The position numbers and the translations under genes were made by a program. 64,000 bases of DNA from an uncultured Lachnospiraceae bacterium (GTDB taxonomy: Bacteria; Bacillota; Clostridia; Lachnospirales; Lachnospiraceae), in contig ONBT01000006.1 in the NCBI GenBank assembly GCA_900316075.1, positions 52,463 to 116,462 of the forward strand, given 5' to 3'. The first letter of the stretch is position 1. Each line of letters begins with the position of its first letter. The notes under the pieces were generated by a model, which saw nothing but the letters and a program-made list of their open reading frames with translations, searched no databases and was not told the DNA's origin. Shown piece after piece: positions 24,013 to 33,401 of this stretch.

Positions 24013-25299
24013 GTGAAGACCATCTATGTGGACGACAGCACCGGAAAGCAGATTGCCGGAGACTTAAAGAAGAGAAAATCCGCTTCCTACGATGAGCGGG
24101 AGGCCACAGTCAAGGCCATAGTCGAAAACGTGAAGGAGCACAGGGACAGTGCCCTTTTTTCCTATACGGAGAAATTTGACGGGGCTACTCTTTCCGCTTC
24201 CAATATTCAGGTGACCGACGAGGAGATTAAGGAAGCCTATTCCGAGGTTTCTCCGGAGCTTCTTTCCGTCATTCGAAAGGCCCTGGTCCGGATCCGCTCC
24301 TTCCACGAGAAGCAGGTCCAGCAGTCCTGGTTTACAACCGAAGAGGGCATTTTCCTGGGCCAGCGGGTCATTCCCATGGAGCGGGCCGGTGTCTATGTGC
24401 CCGGCGGCAAGGCCGTCTATCCTTCTTCCGTCCTCATGAATATCGTTCCGGCCAAGGTGGCCGGGGTATCCGATATCATCATGTGCACCCCCTGCAACAA
24501 AGAGGGCAAGGTGGCTGCTTCGACTCTGGTTGCCGCAGCGGAGGCCGGGGCGGACCGGATCTTCAAGGTCGGCGGAGCCCAGGCCATTGCAGCCATGGCC
24601 TTTGGCACAGAGTCGGTTCCGAAGGTGGACAAGATTGTGGGCCCGGGCAATGTCTTCGTGGCCCTGGCGAAAAAGGCCGTGTTCGGTTCGGTTTCCATCG
24701 ATTCCGTGGCCGGTCCTTCCGAAATCATGGTGCTCTGCGATGAGACGGCTAATCCCCGCTACGTGGCGGCAGACCTCCTGTCCCAGGCCGAGCACGACGA
24801 GATGGCTTCGGCCATTCTGGTGACGACTTCGGAAGAAGTGGCAGAAAAGGTACAGAAGGAAATTGACGCCTTTGTACCTGCTTTGGAAAGAAAAGCAATT
24901 ATTGAAAAATCTCTGGAGGATTTCGGCTACATCCTGATTGCGAAAGACAAGCAGGCGGCCTTCGACTGTGTGAACGAAATTGCTTCCGAACACCTGGAAA
25001 TCGTGACGAAGGACCCCTTCTCGGACATGACCTATATCAGGAATGCCGGAGCCATCTTCCTGGGCCAGTATTCCTCCGAGCCGCTCGGGGACTACTTCGC
25101 AGGTCCCAACCACGTCCTTCCGACCGGAGGCACGGCCCGTTTCTTCTCTGCCCTGTCCGTAGACGACTTCGTGAAGAAGTCCTCCCTGATTTCCTACTCG
25201 AGAGAGGCTTTGGAAGAAATTCATACCGATATCGAATCCTTCGCTACCTGCGAGCAGCTGACGGCCCACAGAAATTCTATAGCCGTTCGTTTTGAATGA
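24013..25299 (+). CDS. hisD: Histidinol dehydrogenase
   Basis: A zinc- and NAD-dependent enzyme for the last two oxidations to histidine. 428 residues, with PGGKAVYPSSVLMN, DSVAGPSEIMVL, and the metal- and substrate-binding QAEHDEMASAIL (near residue 258) and GPNHVLPTGGTARF (near 362). The start is GTG at 24013 with AGAAGGG a few bases before. Its stop overlaps the first possible start of hisB. Confidence 0.96.
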   Translation: MKTIYVDDSTGKQIAGDLKKRKSASYDEREATVKAIVENVKEHRDSALFSYTEKFDGATLSASNIQVTDEEIKEAYSEVSPELLSVIRKALVRIRSFHEKQVQQSWFTTEEGIFLGQRVIPMERAGVYVPGGKAVYPSSVLMNIVPAKVAGVSDIIMCTPCNKEGKVAASTLVAAAEAGADRIFKVGGAQAIAAMAFGTESVPKVDKIVGPGNVFVALAKKAVFGSVSIDSVAGPSEIMVLCDETANPRYVAADLLSQAEHDEMASAILVTTSEEVAEKVQKEIDAFVPALERKAIIEKSLEDFGYILIAKDKQAAFDCVNEIASEHLEIVTKDPFSDMTYIRNAGAIFLGQYSSEPLGDYFAGPNHVLPTGGTARFFSALSVDDFVKKSSLISYSREALEEIHTDIESFATCEQLTAHRNSIAVRFE

Positions 25300-25307
25300 G
25301 GGAAATT

Positions 25308-25943
25308 ATGGCAAATCAGAAAACGGCAGAACCCGTTAAAACAATTGAAACAGTTCCTTTTACAGCTGAAGTGAAGCGGAAGACCAAAGAGACGGACATT
25401 GCCCTGGCACTGAATCTTCACGGGTCCGGCAAGGCCGATATCGACACCGGCATCGGCTTCTTCGACCATATGCTGAACTCCTTCGCCCGTCACGGTTTCT
25501 TTGACTTATCTGTGAAGGCCAAAGGCGACCTCAATGTGGACTGCCACCACACGATCGAGGACACCGGAATCGTCCTCGGGACTGCGATTCAGGAAGCTCT
25601 GGGGGAGAAGGCCGGGATCCGCCGCTACGGGGACATAGTCCTCCCCATGGACGAGGCTCTGGTCCTCTGTGCCATCGACCTTTCCGGTCGGCCCTATTTC
25701 AACTTCGACTATGAATTCAGGACCGAACGGGTCGGCTACTTCGACACCGAAATGGTGAGGGAATTTTTCTATGCGGTTTCCTATTCAGCCATGATGAACC
25801 TCCACTTCAAGGTCTTGGACGGCATGAATGCCCACCACATCATTGAAGCCATGTTCAAGGCCTTCGCTAAGGCTCTCGATGAGGCGACTACGGAAGACCC
25901 GAGGCTGGCCGGGGAGTCGCTGACCACGAAGGGCAGCATCTGA
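25308..25943 (+). CDS. hisB: Imidazoleglycerol-phosphate dehydratase
   Basis: A Mn-dependent dehydratase. Motifs GIGFFDHML, DCHHTIEDTGI and the second metal set NAHHIIEAMFKAFAKAL are present; monofunctional, without the phosphatase domain. The start at 25308 is favoured by GAGGGAAATT just upstream; an ATG four codons earlier overlaps the hisD stop. The N-terminus has about 20 residues more than typical. A 115-base gap to hisIE holds small stems and a copy of the TTTACATTANTCATG motif. Confidence 0.95.
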   Translation: MANQKTAEPVKTIETVPFTAEVKRKTKETDIALALNLHGSGKADIDTGIGFFDHMLNSFARHGFFDLSVKAKGDLNVDCHHTIEDTGIVLGTAIQEALGEKAGIRRYGDIVLPMDEALVLCAIDLSGRPYFNFDYEFRTERVGYFDTEMVREFFYAVSYSAMMNLHFKVLDGMNAHHIIEAMFKAFAKALDEATTEDPRLAGESLTTKGSI

Positions 25944-26039
25944 TCTGAGCGGACATTCTTTGCTCAAGTGAAACAATAGAAACAGAAGATACAGTTTCTG
26001 CATTTCCGCTATGCGAAAAAAAGGCGGGAGAGCAGGCGG

Positions 26040-26054
26040 TTTACATTAGTCATA
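26040..26054 (+). repeat. Copy of the TTTACATTANTCATG motif before hisIE
   Basis: TTTACATTAGTCATA ends 4 bases before the hisIE ATG, in the place where a ribosome site would be; no Shine-Dalgarno sequence is present there. Confidence 0.5.
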
Positions 26055-26058
26055 AGAT

Positions 26059-27339
26059 ATGGAACACAAGAATATTGTCGCAACTATATATTTAAAAGAT
26101 GGAAAAGCCGTCAAGTCGCCGGACGAGCTGGATCAGACTTATGACCCCATCCGTCTGGCCGAGCTCTATGACGACAGCGGCGTCGACAAGATCATCTGCC
26201 TGGACATTTCGGAATTCGAGGAGGAGAGCGAGAAGAATCTCACGACCATCCGCAATATCAACCGCAGCATTGATATCAAGACCTGCGGGGGAGGCAACAT
26301 CAGGCGCCTGGCCGACGTGAAGAAGTTTCTCTATGCCGGCTGCGTAGAGGTCATCCTGAACGGGGCCAAGCCCGATACGCCGGACATCCTGGAGGAAGCC
26401 GCCAAGCGCTTCGGCCACGACAAGTTCCTCGTCTCCCTGCAGAATGTGGACCTTCTGTTCAAGCACAAGGACCTCTTAGAGGAGGACGTCCACGAGTTTC
26501 TGATCATGAACCCGGCGATCGAAGCCTCCGTCTGCAATATGACGGATGTGCCCTATATTCTCTGCCAGAAGGATTCGAATCCGGATGCCCTTGCCAAGGT
26601 CCTGTCCAAGCCCAATATCCGGGGCATTTACGGGCCCTTTATCGACGACCCGGATTTCGACGTCATGCGCCTGAAGACCGACCTTTCGGCCCGGGGCATC
26701 AAGATGGACAACTTTGACCCCCAGCTCAAGTGGGCCGATTTAAAGAAAAATTCAGACGGAATGGTGCCGGTCGTCGTGCAGGACTATAAGACCCTGGAGG
26801 TCCTGATGGTGGCCTACATGAACGAAGAGGCCTTCAACACGACCATTTCCCTGGGCAAGATGACCTACTGGTCGCGCTCGAGAAATGAGCTCTGGACCAA
26901 GGGCCTGACCAGCGGCCACATCCAGTACGTCAAGTCCCTGACGGCCGACTGCGACTTTGACACAATTCTGGCAAAAGTCTCCCAGGTCGGAGCGGCCTGC
27001 CATACGGGGAATCACTCCTGCTTCTTCAACGAAATCGTCAAGAAGGAGTACGTCCACAAGAATCCTGAGTCGATTCTCGAGACCCTTTATAATAATATAA
27101 ACAGCCAGAAGGACACCCCTTCCGAGGATTCCTACCCGTATTACCTCCTGGAAAAGGGCCTGGACCGGATTCTGAAGAAGTTCGGGGAAGAGTCGACGGA
27201 GCTCGTCATTGCTTCGAAGAACCCGGACAAGGACCACATCGTCTATGAGGAGGCCGACCTGCTCTACCACCTGATGATTCTGATGGTGGACCGGGGCGTC
27301 ACCTGGGAGGACGTCATGCGGGAGCTGGCCCAGAGATAG
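26059..27339 (+). CDS. hisI: HisIE bifunctional enzyme with N-terminal HisA/HisF-like pseudo-domain
   Basis: 426 residues in three parts. Residues 1 to about 225 resemble the HisA/HisF barrel ([32 protein letters not shown]). At the two catalytic Asp positions of HisF (Asp11 and Asp130 in the Thermotoga enzyme) this protein has Tyr11 and Gln128, so the domain is probably not catalytic. Residues about 226-330 are phosphoribosyl-AMP cyclohydrolase ([12 protein letters not shown], metal motif DCDFD at 297-301, [10 protein letters not shown]). Residues about 340-426 are phosphoribosyl-ATP pyrophosphatase ([19 protein letters not shown]). Together they do steps 2 and 3 of the pathway. No hisC, hisH, hisA or hisF lies in the window. 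A terminator follows. Confidence 0.92.
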   Translation: MEHKNIVATIYLKDGKAVKSPDELDQTYDPIRLAELYDDSGVDKIICLDISEFEEESEKNLTTIRNINRSIDIKTCGGGNIRRLADVKKFLYAGCVEVILNGAKPDTPDILEEAAKRFGHDKFLVSLQNVDLLFKHKDLLEEDVHEFLIMNPAIEASVCNMTDVPYILCQKDSNPDALAKVLSKPNIRGIYGPFIDDPDFDVMRLKTDLSARGIKMDNFDPQLKWADLKKNSDGMVPVVVQDYKTLEVLMVAYMNEEAFNTTISLGKMTYWSRSRNELWTKGLTSGHIQYVKSLTADCDFDTILAKVSQVGAACHTGNHSCFFNEIVKKEYVHKNPESILETLYNNINSQKDTPSEDSYPYYLLEKGLDRILKKFGEESTELVIASKNPDKDHIVYEEADLLYHLMILMVDRGVTWEDVMRELAQR

Positions 27340-27380
27340 TTCTTGCAATTTCTGCGTTTTTATGAATAATAGAAACAGTT

Positions 27381-27410
27381 CGCCCGGCGCATTCCGCCGG
27401 GCGTCTTTGG
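27381..27410 (+). terminator. Strong terminator of the histidine operon
   Basis: CGCCCGGCG and CGCCGGGCG form a perfect 9-bp stem with a 5-base loop, followed by TCTTT and a later T-run. Confidence 0.85.
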
Positions 27411-27435
27411 CGAGTGTTTTTCTCTGGAGATACAA

Positions 27436-29301
27436 ATGCGAAAACTTGCCCTGCCGGACGACGTCCTTTTGAAGGTCGACAAGGCGGCCCGGTATATCGG
27501 AAATGAAGTAAACAGCATAGTAAAGAACCCGGCCAAGGTCGATGTCCGCATCGCCATGTGCTTTCCGGACGTCTATGAGATCGGGATGAGCCACTTAGGA
27601 ATCCAGATTCTCTACGAGATGTTCAATTCCCGTCCCGACGTCTGGTGCGAGCGGGTCTATTCCCCCTGGCCGGACCTCCACAAAGTCATGAAGGAGCAGG
27701 GCATCGGCCTGTTCGGCCTCGAGTCCCAGGAGCCCGTGCGGAAGTTCGACTTCATGGGCATCACCCTCCAGTATGAGATGTGCTACACGAATATGCTGGG
27801 CCTCATTGACCTGGCCGGACTGCCTCTCTATGCCAAGGAGCGGACGGATGATATGCCGCTGGTCGTGGTCGGCGGTCCATGTACCTATAGTCCGGAGCCC
27901 ATTGCCCCCTTCATCGACTTTTTCTATATCGGAGACGGGGAGACGGTCTATGACCGGGTCATCGATCTCTATAAGGAGATGAAAGCACTCGGGACCTATT
28001 CCCGCAAGGCCTTCCTGCGGGAGGTATGCCACATACCGGGTATCTATGTCCCCTCCCTCTACGAAGTCACCTACAATTCAGACAAAACTATTTGTTCTTT
28101 TGAACCTATATTTGATGATGTTCCTGCAAAAATCCGCCGCCAGGTGGTGACCGATCTGGACAGGGCCCCCTATCCGGAAAAACCGGTCGTGCCCCATGTC
28201 CGGGCCATCCAGGACCGGTCCGTCATCGAGGTCATGCGGGGCTGCATCCGAGGCTGCCGCTTCTGCCAGGCGGGAATGACATACCGCCCCAACCGGGAAC
28301 GGTCCCTGGAAACTGTGGAAAAATATGCCCTTGCCCAGCTTAAGGCCACGGGCTACGAGGAAATTTCCCTGTCCTCCCTCTCAACCTCCGACTACAGCCG
28401 CCTGCCGGAGCTTATCGACTTCCTGATTGACCACTGCGGGAAGAATCACGTCAATATCTCCCTGCCTTCCCTGCGAATTGACGCCTTCTCCCTCGACGTC
28501 ATGAGTAAGGTTCAGGACATCAGGAAGTCGTCGCTGACCTTTGCGGCCGAGGCCGGCTCCCAGCGCCTTCGGGACGTCATCAACAAGGGAATTACGAAAG
28601 AGGATATCCTTGCCGGCTCCGAGGCCGCATTCGAGGGAGGTTGGAACCGGGTCAAGCTCTACTTCATGCTGGGCCTGCCGACCGAAACCGAAGAGGACCG
28701 GCGAGCCATCGGCGAGCTGGCCGACGGAATTGCGGCCCTCTACTACGACACGGTCCCCAAAGAGAAGCGGACCGGCCGGGTCAATATCAATGTCTCGACC
28801 TCCTTCTTCGTGCCCAAGCCTTTCACCCCCTTCCAGTGGTACCGCATGTTTTCTCCGAGTGAGTACCTGACCCGGGCTAAGTGCGTGAACGACACGATCA
28901 AGAGCTCTTTGAACCATAAGTCCATCACCTACAACTGGCACGACGGGGACATCTCCGTTCTCGAAGGCATCTTTGCTCTGGGCGACCGGCGGGTGGCCCC
29001 GGCCATCAAATATGCCTACGAGCACGGAGCCCTTTTTGACGCCTGGAATGACTTCTTTCAGCCCGAGCGGTGGACGGAAGCCTTTGCCGCGACAGGTGTC
29101 GACACGGACTTCTACGTGGGCCGGATCAAGCCCTTTTCCGAAATTCTTCCCTGGGACTTCATCGACTGCGGGATTTCGAGAAAGTTCCTGGAAGGGGAGT
29201 GGGAGCGAGCCATGAGTGCGAGCGTCACCCGAAACTGCCGGGAAGGCTGCTCCGGCTGCGGCTGTGCCTCCTATTCTGCCGGCATCTGCCCGGGGCATTG
29301 A
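27436..29301 (+). CDS. B12-binding-type radical SAM protein (TIGR03960 type)
   Basis: A 621-residue protein. The N-terminal half resembles a cobalamin-binding-like Rossmann domain (FPDVYEIGMSHLGIQILY, VVVGGPCTYSPEP). The radical SAM motif CIRGCRFCQ is at about residues 269-277, and the C-terminus has a Cys cluster (CREGCSGCGCAS). Its invariable partner in Clostridia and some other groups is a DUF2344 (TIGR03936) protein, found here as the next gene, and the two often lie before rplU, as here. Substrate and reaction are not established; a role in RNA modification or cofactor chemistry has been considered because of the ribosomal neighbours. TCTGGAGATACAA precedes the ATG. Confidence 0.9.
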   Translation: MRKLALPDDVLLKVDKAARYIGNEVNSIVKNPAKVDVRIAMCFPDVYEIGMSHLGIQILYEMFNSRPDVWCERVYSPWPDLHKVMKEQGIGLFGLESQEPVRKFDFMGITLQYEMCYTNMLGLIDLAGLPLYAKERTDDMPLVVVGGPCTYSPEPIAPFIDFFYIGDGETVYDRVIDLYKEMKALGTYSRKAFLREVCHIPGIYVPSLYEVTYNSDKTICSFEPIFDDVPAKIRRQVVTDLDRAPYPEKPVVPHVRAIQDRSVIEVMRGCIRGCRFCQAGMTYRPNRERSLETVEKYALAQLKATGYEEISLSSLSTSDYSRLPELIDFLIDHCGKNHVNISLPSLRIDAFSLDVMSKVQDIRKSSLTFAAEAGSQRLRDVINKGITKEDILAGSEAAFEGGWNRVKLYFMLGLPTETEEDRRAIGELADGIAALYYDTVPKEKRTGRVNINVSTSFFVPKPFTPFQWYRMFSPSEYLTRAKCVNDTIKSSLNHKSITYNWHDGDISVLEGIFALGDRRVAPAIKYAYEHGALFDAWNDFFQPERWTEAFAATGVDTDFYVGRIKPFSEILPWDFIDCGISRKFLEGEWERAMSASVTRNCREGCSGCGCASYSAGICPGH

Positions 29302-29463
29302 CCTATTTTCCCAGCTGTACGAAAGAACATCCCGGACACTGTCTGAATGCTTGCTGCTGCTTCTTTTGTATGAATAATATGTGCCGGAAGCCGCCTGCTC
29401 TGCTTTTACTTTTGCAGACATCCAGGAATGAACTTTCGAAACCTTCCTTTTTTCGGAGAACCT

Positions 29464-30342
29464 ATGACTACACTTCGTTTCCGCTTTGCTAAATACGGGG
29501 CCATGAGGTACCTCGGCCACCTGGACCTTCTCCGCTACTTCCAGAAGGCGGTCCGCCGGGCCGATATTCCCGTCGCCTATTCGGGCGGCTTCTCCCCCCA
29601 CCAGATCATGAGCTTTGCCATGCCCCTTTCCGTGGGCCTTACCAGTGAGGGAGAGTATTTCGATATCGGGCTGGAGGAGCCGGGAGGCCCAAGTACTTCC
29701 GCTCCGGATGAAACCCCTTCGCTTAGCGGGCAGGCAGAGGAAACAGGAAACAGCAGCCTCTCCGGCGCGAGCCCTGTGACGAGCGCCGCCCCTCTCCTTA
29801 CTGCGGAAGAGTACCGGGCAGCCCTGCAGGAGGCCATGGTGGATGGAATCGACATCCTATCGGCAGGTTTCCTGCCCGAAGGCGGCAAAAAGGCCATGGC
29901 AGAGGTAGCCGCCGCAGGATACATCATCTACTATAAGGGCCTTCTGCCGGACAAAAGCCCCGAGGAAATTTCTTCATTTTTTCAAACTGCAGAAAAAATT
30001 CCGGTCACGAAGAAGACCAAACGGGGAGAGCGGGAACTGGACTTAAAGCAACTCGTCTACCGCTTTGAGTCAGGGACCTTCTCAGAAGCCTTTTTTGCAG
30101 AGCACCCCTTCCTGGAGCAGAATCCGGACTTTCATATGGCGCCCGGCGAACCTTACTTCTATACTCTTGTAAACGCCTCCTCCGGGGACAATGTGCGCCC
30201 GGAATTCCTGATGCAGGCTCTGACCGGAGTTGACTTTGAGGCGGATGGCTTTCTGAATCTGGGCGTTCACCGGACGGACCTCTATTCGGGAAGCAAGGAA
30301 GAAGGCTTTCAATCGCTCTCAAATTGTTTGAATTATTCATGA
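29464..30342 (+). CDS. DUF2344 / TIGR03936 family protein
   Basis: A 292-residue partner of the preceding radical SAM protein; in some bacteria the two are fused. The family pattern KYGAMRYLGHLDLLRYFQKAVRRA and YSGGFSPHQIMSFAMPL is at residues about 9-55. A Ser/Glu/Pro-rich low-complexity insertion follows (about 75-110), longer than usual for the family. The start at 29464 is preceded by TTCGGAGAA; an ATG 12 codons earlier has a poorly spaced site. Function unknown. Confidence 0.88.
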   Translation: MTTLRFRFAKYGAMRYLGHLDLLRYFQKAVRRADIPVAYSGGFSPHQIMSFAMPLSVGLTSEGEYFDIGLEEPGGPSTSAPDETPSLSGQAEETGNSSLSGASPVTSAAPLLTAEEYRAALQEAMVDGIDILSAGFLPEGGKKAMAEVAAAGYIIYYKGLLPDKSPEEISSFFQTAEKIPVTKKTKRGERELDLKQLVYRFESGTFSEAFFAEHPFLEQNPDFHMAPGEPYFYTLVNASSGDNVRPEFLMQALTGVDFEADGFLNLGVHRTDLYSGSKEEGFQSLSNCLNYS

Positions 30343-30349
30343 AATAGCC

Positions 30350-30378
30350 TTGACTTGCTGCAGGACGGGTGCTATTAT
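30350..30378 (+). promoter_or_regulatory. Promoter of the rplU operon
   Basis: TTGACT (30350-30355), 17-base spacer, TATTAT (30373-30378). Transcription would start about 80 bases before rplU and produce the L21 leader. Confidence 0.75.
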
Positions 30379-30381
30379 ACT

Positions 30382-30466
30382 CGGGTATGCCGCTCGGAGT
30401 GGGTGTTGAAGTCCGGAATGTTTCCGGCACCGTTTCCGGCGGGTGGTGAAACCACAGGAGGTTTTT
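30382..30466 (+). promoter_or_regulatory. L21 leader-type structured 5' region
   Basis: A GC-rich stretch between the promoter and rplU with several short dyads (CCGGAA/TTCCGG-type pairing around 30412-30437, GTGGT/ACCAC at 30444-30455) and the ending GGTGGTGAAACCACAGGAGG that typifies the L21 leader of Firmicutes. It is thought to let L21 (or the operon products) regulate their own synthesis. Identification is by pattern only; a covariance-model search would settle it. Confidence 0.65.
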
Positions 30467-30778
30467 ATGTACGCAATCATTGCAACCGGAGGAAAGCAGT
30501 ACAAGGTTTCCGAAGGCGACGTAGTCACTGTTGAGAAGCTCGGTGCAGAGGCCGGCGACAAGGTAGTTTTTGACCAGGTCCTGCTCGTTTCCAACGATGG
30601 AAAGATTCAGACCGGCGCTCCTACCGTTTCCGGAGCCACCGTTGAGGCTGAGGTACTTCGTCAGATGCGTGACAAGAAGGTCATCGTCATGAAGTACAAG
30701 CCCAAGACCGGCTACAAGAGAAAGAACGGTCATCGTCAGTACATGACCCAGGTGAAGATTTCCAAGATCAACGCCTGA
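30467..30778 (+). CDS. rplU: 50S ribosomal protein L21
   Basis: A 103-residue large-subunit protein. MYAIIATGGKQYKVSEGD is the diagnostic N-terminus; KKVIVMKYKPKTGYKRKNGHRQ lies near the end. Start set by CACAGGAGG. First gene of rplU-prp-rpmA-obgE-yhbY, the classical Firmicutes order. Confidence 0.97.
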   Translation: MYAIIATGGKQYKVSEGDVVTVEKLGAEAGDKVVFDQVLLVSNDGKIQTGAPTVSGATVEAEVLRQMRDKKVIVMKYKPKTGYKRKNGHRQYMTQVKISKINA

Positions 30779-30838
30779 GACAGATTTCCGGTCCGGATTT
30801 TGAATCTCCCCGGATGACCTTCGGGAAGTACGAATCCA

Positions 30839-31162
30839 ATGATTGACATTCGAATCGAAAAAAACAAAGACAGTTACAAGCGACTGACTCTGGACGGTCA
30901 CGCGGGATTTGCAGACTATGGAAATGATATCGTCTGCGCAGCGGTTTCCATGCTGGTCATCAATACAGTGAATTCCATCGAACGTTTCACGGACGACGGA
31001 ATGCGGCTCGATTCGAACGAGGAGAAAGGCTTCATTGATTGCTCTTTTCCACAGGGGCTTTCCCATGACGGGAGCCTTCTCATGGATTCTGCAGCACTTG
31101 GTCTTGCTGCTATAGCCGACCAGTATCCGGACAATGTTTCCATCGAATTTAAGGAGGAATAG
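30839..31162 (+). CDS. prp: Ribosomal-processing cysteine protease Prp
   Basis: A 107-residue cysteine protease (formerly YsxB) that removes the N-terminal extension of L27. The catalytic pair is visible: His21 in GHAG and Cys33 in DIVCAAVS. It sits between rplU and rpmA as in other Firmicutes, and the L27 encoded next to it carries the expected cleavage sequence, which supports the function. Confidence 0.95.
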   Translation: MIDIRIEKNKDSYKRLTLDGHAGFADYGNDIVCAAVSMLVINTVNSIERFTDDGMRLDSNEEKGFIDCSFPQGLSHDGSLLMDSAALGLAAIADQYPDNVSIEFKEE

Positions 31163-31164
31163 AT

Positions 31165-31455
31165 ATGATGCAGTTAAATCTTCAGTTCTTCGCCCACAAA
31201 AAGGGAATGGGCTCCACCAAGAACGGCCGTGACTCCGAATCCAAGCGCCTTGGTGCAAAGCGGGCCGACGGTCAGTTCGTTAAGGCCGGCAATATCATCT
31301 ATCGTCAGCGCGGAACCCGCGTTCATCCCGGTGTCAATGTAGGCAAGGGCGGCGACGATACCCTGTTCGCACTTGTTGACGGGACCCTTCGTTTCGAGCG
31401 TCTCGGAAGAGACAAGAAACAGGCTTCTGTATATCCTGTCAAGGACGCTGAGTGA
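31165..31455 (+). CDS. rpmA: 50S ribosomal protein L27 with Prp-cleaved extension
   Basis: A 96-residue protein. It begins [14 protein letters not shown]: the LNLQFF segment is the extension cut by Prp before Ala, exposing the mature AHKKG end that reaches toward the peptidyl transferase centre. The rest ([33 protein letters not shown]) is typical L27. Ribosome site AAGGAGGAATAG is good. A terminator at 31504-31537 follows, giving partial separation from obgE. Confidence 0.97.
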   Translation: MMQLNLQFFAHKKGMGSTKNGRDSESKRLGAKRADGQFVKAGNIIYRQRGTRVHPGVNVGKGGDDTLFALVDGTLRFERLGRDKKQASVYPVKDAE

Positions 31456-31503
31456 TATACCCGTCCGAACAGGAATTTGCCTGTTTATGATTTTGACCTA
31501 TTG

Positions 31504-31537
31504 ACCCGGCTGCAGAGAACCTGTTGCCGGGTTTTCT
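31504..31537 (+). terminator. Terminator or attenuator between rpmA and obgE
   Basis: ACCCGGC pairs with GCCGGGT over a 15-base loop, followed by TTTTCT. A second 6-bp stem (AACAGG/CCTGTT) lies just before it at about 31468-31487. Confidence 0.7.
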
Positions 31538-31558
31538 ATTAAGAAGCAGGAGTCTGCC

Positions 31559-32848
31559 ATGTTTTCTGACAGAGCAAAAATAATCATACGTTCCGGTAAG
31601 GGCGGCGACGGCCATGTGTCCTTCCGCCGGGAAAAGTTCGTTGCCAACGGAGGCCCGGACGGAGGGGACGGGGGCAAGGGAGGAGACGTCATTTTTGAAG
31701 TTGACCCCGGACTCAACAACCTCTCAAAATACCGCTTCCGGAGAAAATTTTCGGCTACCGACGGCGAAGAGGGCGGTAAGCGCCGCTGCCACGGAAAGAA
31801 CGGGGAGGACCTGATTCTTCCGGTGCCAGAAGGTACTGTCATCTACGACGCCGCCACCGACCAGGTCATCTGCGATATGTCCGGCGAGAACAAGCGGGTC
31901 ACCGTTCTCCGGGGAGGCAAGGGCGGCCTCGGGAATATGCACTTCGCCACTTCCACCATGCAGGTGCCGAAATTCGCCAAGCCCGGCGGAGATGCGGTCG
32001 AAATTGAAATCCGCATGGAACTGAAGCTCCTGGCTGACGTGGGACTGGTGGGCTATCCCAATGTCGGGAAATCCACCCTCCTTTCTGTCCTTTCGAACGC
32101 AAAGCCGGAAATTGGAGACTATCCCTTCACGACCCTGAATCCGATTCTGGGTGTTGTGACAGGCCCTGATGGAAATGGTTTTGTCATGGCCGATATGCCC
32201 GGTCTCATTGAAGGAGCGGCCGAAGGCGTCGGCCTGGGCCATGAATTCCTCCGCCATATCCAGCGGACCAAGGTCCTCCTTCATCTTGTAGATCCTCTGG
32301 CTCCGGAAGAGGAGCGGAATCCGGTCGCTGATGTGAGAGCCATGATGAATGAGCTTTCAAAATACGATGAGGCCTTTCTCGAAAAGCCGTTTGTCATCGC
32401 TCTTTCCAAAGCGGATGCGCTGACACCGGACCTTCTGGAAGAACACATGAAGTCGCTCACGGATGCCTTCGGGGCCAAGGCGGAAAAAATCCTTGCCATT
32501 TCGGCCCAGACCGGTCAGGGACTTGACGAATTGAAGACGACTCTGAAGTCCCTGATTGACGCCCATTCCGCGGATACGGTCGTCTATGAAAGCGAATTCG
32601 ACCCCATGGAACGTCTGGCACAAGAACTTCCTTTCACAGTTGAAAAGACCGACGAAGGGGAATATGATGTCTACGGGCCCAAGATTGACAAGCTCATGGG
32701 CTATACGAATCTGGACGACGAAAAGGGTTTTGCCTTCTTCCAGAACTTCCTTGTCAAGGAGGGTATCATTACGGAGCTTAAGCGCCAGGGCATGGTCGAG
32801 GGAGACACGGTCAATGTCGGCGGCTATGTCTTTGAATATTTCGAGTAG
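31559..32848 (+). CDS. obgE: GTPase Obg
   Basis: A 429-residue essential GTPase for 50S assembly and stress signalling. The Gly-rich Obg fold spans residues 1 to about 158 (GGDGHVSFRREKF, GGDGGKGGDV). The G domain has G1 GYPNVGKST (near 165), G3 DMPGLIEGA (near 213) and the NKXD-like motif as SKAD (near 283). A C-terminal OCT domain (about 345-429) is present, as in the long Firmicutes forms. It is separated from rpmA by a terminator-like stem, so its level may differ from that of the ribosomal proteins. Confidence 0.96.
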   Translation: MFSDRAKIIIRSGKGGDGHVSFRREKFVANGGPDGGDGGKGGDVIFEVDPGLNNLSKYRFRRKFSATDGEEGGKRRCHGKNGEDLILPVPEGTVIYDAATDQVICDMSGENKRVTVLRGGKGGLGNMHFATSTMQVPKFAKPGGDAVEIEIRMELKLLADVGLVGYPNVGKSTLLSVLSNAKPEIGDYPFTTLNPILGVVTGPDGNGFVMADMPGLIEGAAEGVGLGHEFLRHIQRTKVLLHLVDPLAPEEERNPVADVRAMMNELSKYDEAFLEKPFVIALSKADALTPDLLEEHMKSLTDAFGAKAEKILAISAQTGQGLDELKTTLKSLIDAHSADTVVYESEFDPMERLAQELPFTVEKTDEGEYDVYGPKIDKLMGYTNLDDEKGFAFFQNFLVKEGIITELKRQGMVEGDTVNVGGYVFEYFE

Positions 32849-32970
32849 GGCGGAATGTACGCAAGTCATATTTTGTTTATGGCTGGTAAGCATACCTCTT
32901 TGCTGCGATAATACGTTTTCAAAAGCAGAAATATTTCAAACAGTATCTGAAACTTATCTGGAGTATATAT

Positions 32971-33258
32971 ATGACAAATAAGCAAAGGGCCTACCTTTCG
33001 AAGCTGGCCGTCAATGAAAAGGCCATTCTGGAACTCGGCAAGGCTAATCTGACACCGGAGTTTACGAACGCGGTTGCCGAAGCCCTGGCGGCCCGGGAAC
33101 TGGTGAAGATATCTCTCCTGAAGACCTGCGTCGAAGATCCGAATGAAGTGGCCTCTGTCATTGCTGAGCGGACTCACTGTCAGGTGGTCCGTGTCATCGG
33201 GCGGAAAATCATCTTCTACAAGCAGGCCAAGCAGCCAAAGATTGAACTGCCCAAATAA
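32971..33258 (+). CDS. yhbY: YhbY-family RNA-binding (CRM domain) protein
   Basis: A 95-residue single CRM-domain protein that binds pre-50S particles. It starts TNKQRAYLSKLA; the family GxxG-type loop region, IGRKIIFYKQAK near the end, and length all fit. ATCTGGAG precedes the ATG by 8 bases. It follows obgE by 122 bases, a common neighbourhood (obg-yhbY-nadD) also seen in Bacillus yqeI-nadD-yqeK. Confidence 0.9.
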   Translation: MTNKQRAYLSKLAVNEKAILELGKANLTPEFTNAVAEALAARELVKISLLKTCVEDPNEVASVIAERTHCQVVRVIGRKIIFYKQAKQPKIELPK

Positions 33259-33401
33259 AAGACGCAAACATAAGCGTATATGAATTAAAAAGAATAATGT
33301 AATATAACATAGTTCATGGCAGCATTTTGCCCCAAAGCAGGGGACTTTCGATACCTGCGCGGTAAGGGCAGAATTTTAAAGCACAAAGAAGTTTTTGCAG
33401 G

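Noticed and set aside
24064..25269. 401-codon open frame on the minus strand opposite hisD
   Set aside because: It overlaps the full hisD gene, has no recognisable motif and no ribosome site; long antisense frames are expected from GC-rich third positions.
28381..29601. 406-codon minus-strand open frame opposite the radical SAM gene
   Set aside because: Lies over a gene with clear motifs, has no plausible start context and no domain.
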